From contig NC_079892.1 of NCBI RefSeq assembly GCF_024868665.1, forward strand, positions 9,064,251 through 9,128,250: a DNA stretch of 64,000 nucleotides. The letters run 5' to 3'. The translations under genes and the position numbers were made by a program. Below, piece by piece: positions 61,633-64,000 of the stretch (position 1 is the stretch's first letter; each line of letters begins with the position of its first letter). Origin of the DNA: Triplophysa rosa (lineage: Eukaryota > Chordata > Actinopteri > Cypriniformes > Nemacheilidae). The notes under the pieces are model-generated. The model was not told the DNA's origin, did no database searches, and saw only the letters and a list, made by a program, of their open reading frames with translations.

Positions 61633-61956
61633 ATAACGCTAACGCTGGACGAGAACAAGACAACTGAAGACAGCACACAGCACACGCAATGACTGACACA
61701 GGACAATGAAACATGAGGGTATTATATAGGGAAGACAGACAAAGGATAACGACACGGGGCAGGTGTGGGTAATTAAACACTCAGGGAAAGATAACGAGGA
61801 AACGAGATGGCGGGAACAGAGACGAGACACTGGAGAGAACGTATATTATTGTCAAAAGGACAATAATATGTTTCTCTCCACACATAACCAAAGGCTTTGC
61901 CATGACTCTGCTACAGGACCAAGAAAAACATGACTAAATGAAGCAGAGCCATGACA
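61346..61956 (-). mobile_element. Solo LTR of a retrotransposon
   Basis: 611 bp flanked by TTTTT on both sides (61341-61345 and 61957-61961). On the minus strand it opens TGTCATGGCTCTGC and closes CACACATCTTGACA, the TG...CA form of LTRs. In that orientation it has a TATA box CCTATATAAT (61721-61730) and, about 310 bp downstream, AATAAA (61413-61418). No internal coding region or second LTR is present. Whether the source was a Gypsy-like or a retroviral element cannot be told. Confidence 0.7.
61573..61632. repeat. (CAGGCA)10 hexanucleotide repeat
   Basis: Ten exact CAGGCA units inside the solo LTR, between its TATA box and its polyadenylation signal. Confidence 0.95.
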
Positions 61957-62098
61957 TTTTTAACACAGCAAGACTGACCTACCATAGTTATATTTCCTAA
62001 TCAAACAAGAAAAACAAAACACTGCATTGAACGCACTAGCCATCCTCCCAAGATGGCGAAACATTCAACGCTGCGTGACGTCAATTATCAAGCTCTAT

Positions 62099-62661
62099 AC
62101 TCTTAAAAAATGTTGGGTTATTTCAACCCAGCGCGGGGTCCAAAATGGACAAGCCATGGGTTTTAAATTAACTAGAGATGCACCGATGTATCGGCCAATA
62201 ACTGGGATTGGTCGATAAAAGCAATTTTTCGCACATTTAAAAACAGCCAATGATCGGGCCGATGTATCTTGACAATCAAAAGAGGACCGGAAAATACAAT
62301 GAATTGTTCTCTTTATATAGAAATTGATTAGAAACATCAACAGTTTGATGTTTAATATTAATAGTCATTATATGAAGTAATAACAAAATGAACGTTTAGA
62401 AATATTTTTCTTCAGAATCGGTATCGGAAGATGTCACTCTATCAACGGCAGATATCATTCTATGAATAATCAGCTATAAGTATCGGTGAAGAAATGTAGT
62501 ATCAGTGCATCTCTAAAATTAACCTATGCTGGGTTGTTTCAACCCAAATTCTGGGTTGATTTATCCCACTGTTGGGTTGAATGTAGACCATTTGCTGTGT
62601 TAATTTAACCCAACAGTTGGGTTTGTCCATTTTTGACCCAATGCCAACATTTTTTACGGTG
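62099..62661. mobile_element. TTAAAAAATGTTGGG-family DNA element, interrupted
   Basis: ACTCTTAAAAAATGTTGGG at the left and CCAACATTTTTTACGGTGT at the right, with repeated GGGTTGTTTCAACCCA-type blocks between. A hAT MITE is inserted at 62173. TA on both sides suggests a TA target. Confidence 0.7.
62173..62515. mobile_element. hAT MITE with exact 8-bp target duplication
   Basis: Ends TAGAGATGCACCGATGTATC and, mirrored at the right, AGTATCAGTGCATCTCTA. AAATTAAC flanks both sides (62165-62172 and 62516-62523), an exact 8-bp duplication diagnostic of hAT insertion. Length 343 bp, no transposase. Confidence 0.92.
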
Positions 62662-64000
62662 TATCCTTTAATTTATGTAATCTTAATTTGAAAACTGTTG
62701 ATTCAATCACTTTCAACAAAACCGTGTTTTGTCAAAATAATCATTTCAAGGATTTGCAGAGGTAACACAAATCTTTTCATCATTATTATTTAGGAAAATT
62801 CAAGATTGTAAAAAGTTGCAGTGCATAGCGGAAAAAGCTGTTTAGGAAAATGCTGTGCTTGTGTTTGTTGCTATTACGTGTTCTGGGGGAAAATAAAAAT
62901 TAAAAAGCCCCACCATGCCCTACCATTTCCAGACATAATATTAATATTGTTTGTTTAGCAGATTGCATCCAATATCGTGGTTCCAGAACAGGGAGTGGAA
63001 GTAGCCTATTTCACAATTTCTTGGGAAAAAATGAACTCATATTGGTTCAATAACCCAAGCACAAGCCTTTGACCAGGCTAAACAAATCTTCCTTATTGTA
63101 AGCAAGCACAATATGCATATTGCTAAATGGAGAGTAGAAAATCAGATATAAACATTAAAGATGGTTTTCCTCCAAAAACCCTTTTCTCCTAACAGTGGGC
63201 GAATTTATGTAACTCCAAATTAATTCAGTTGGCGGAGGAATCTAAAAAAACTGTCTCCTGTTTTAATTTTCTTTTAATTAATTTAGCAGACGGAGGTCAA
63301 GATGTTTGTTTGTTGTGTATTAATTCCAGTCAAAGTGATGACTAACACTGTTCGATAAAACAGCGCTAAACCTGAAGTTCATTGTATGCTTAACAAAGCG
63401 GCTATCAAATATGTTTTATTCAGAGATATTGATTGGCTTTCATTAATCCATAGCCGGGTAAATACAATCCCATCATTCATTAGCATGATGAAATGAATAT
63501 TGAGTAACTGTCTTCAGTTTGAGGTTCAAATTAGCATACATGACATACTTGATTAGGCACGACGAGATTGGTTACTTACTTGGCAAAAAAAAATAATCTC
63601 TGAACAAGGTTGCGATATGGATACGCATATCAAAAAAGCGTAACGGCAGCGAACTAGGCAGGCGGCATGCAAAACACAGCCGCGCATTCTCAATAAGATG
63701 CACGTCTCAACGCCTGCATAATTGATAATAACAGTAATGAAGTCCTGCCACACTGATGTAAGTTTTGAAATTTTAATGAAGTAAAAGTTGCGCAGTCTTT
63801 TAAAGGCTCTGTAGCTTTTTATATAATCTTAATAAGTGGTGAAACAGATTACAGTTGTAATTAAGTCAAAAACAGAAATAAACAAGGAAGTAAACATGAA
63901 CGAAAAAAAGACAAGGTAAAAACAAAGCAAATCTTTTTATTTGAAGTGACCTCAATAGTGGAAAACAGCCGTTACAACAAAAATGTTTGTTCAGAGAACG
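62662..64000. other. Intergenic stretch at the window end
   Basis: Repeat-poor, AT-rich sequence with TTAATTAA-type motifs near 63.2-63.6 kb. I see no gene or mobile element. Confidence 0.6.

Larger units (their letters stand above)
61165..62083. mobile_element. Inverted-repeat DNA element hosting a solo LTR
   Basis: GCCATCTTGGGAGGAT (61202-61217) and its exact reverse complement at 62042-62057 lie inside longer, imperfect arms (GGTCACGCC... versus ...GCTGCGTGACGTC). The LTR at 61346-61956 fills most of the interior, so the host was only about 300 bp. Outer boundaries approximate. Confidence 0.55.

Noticed and set aside
61553..61780. Minus-strand ORF with Val-Pro repeats
   Set aside because: Translation of the (CAGGCA)10 hexamer inside the solo LTR.
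1..64000. CRISPR arrays, operons or phage-like modules
   Set aside because: No regularly spaced repeats, dense ORFs or ribosome-binding patterns; introns and teleost transposons show this is vertebrate nuclear DNA.

Overview
This is vertebrate chromosomal DNA, most likely from a cyprinid-type teleost. The evidence is a split gene with canonical GT/AG introns, no dense ORFs, AT-rich non-coding sequence, and many short inverted-repeat DNA transposons. One of these is the fold-back family with TTAA-flanked ends reading AGGGATAGTTCACCC, which I know to be abundant in carp/zebrafish-type genomes. The species cannot be fixed from the window.

The only protein-coding gene I can support is the 3' part of TAFA5 (formerly FAM19A5), on the + strand. 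Three coding pieces join in frame: 8903-9052 (start of the mature peptide), 19266-19393 (the rest of the cysteine-rich domain) and 20644-20652 (Val-Ser-stop). Together they encode essentially the whole mature secreted peptide. The signal-peptide exon was not found and must lie upstream, since only the 3' end of intron 1 is present (1-8902). A GC/CpG-richer 3' UTR follows the stop, with no clear polyadenylation signal until a weakly placed AATAAA about 1.8 kb downstream.

From about 21.3 kb to 64 kb I find no convincing gene. This stretch and the introns are an archive of transposon insertions. There are at least nine complete or broken copies of the fold-back TTAA family, four of a second TTAA family (AGGTCCAGTG ends), three of a family with CACTTTACAATAAGG ends, hAT-like elements with readable 8-bp target duplications, tRNA-derived SINE pieces, a dead Tc1/mariner-like element, and a solo LTR with 5-bp target duplications. 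Several are nested, which gives relative insertion ages. The remaining spacers are unique AT-rich sequence that may hold conserved non-coding elements, but this cannot be shown without an alignment.

I saw no CRISPR array, operon, RNA gene with intact structure, or undescribed biological system. The most interesting points are the divergent tafa5 copy (an Arg-to-Ser change in a motif I recall as conserved), an exon-3 splice donor that itself encodes the C-terminal Val-Ser, a G-rich quadruplex-type tract just inside intron 2, and the nested insertions near 61-62.7 kb.
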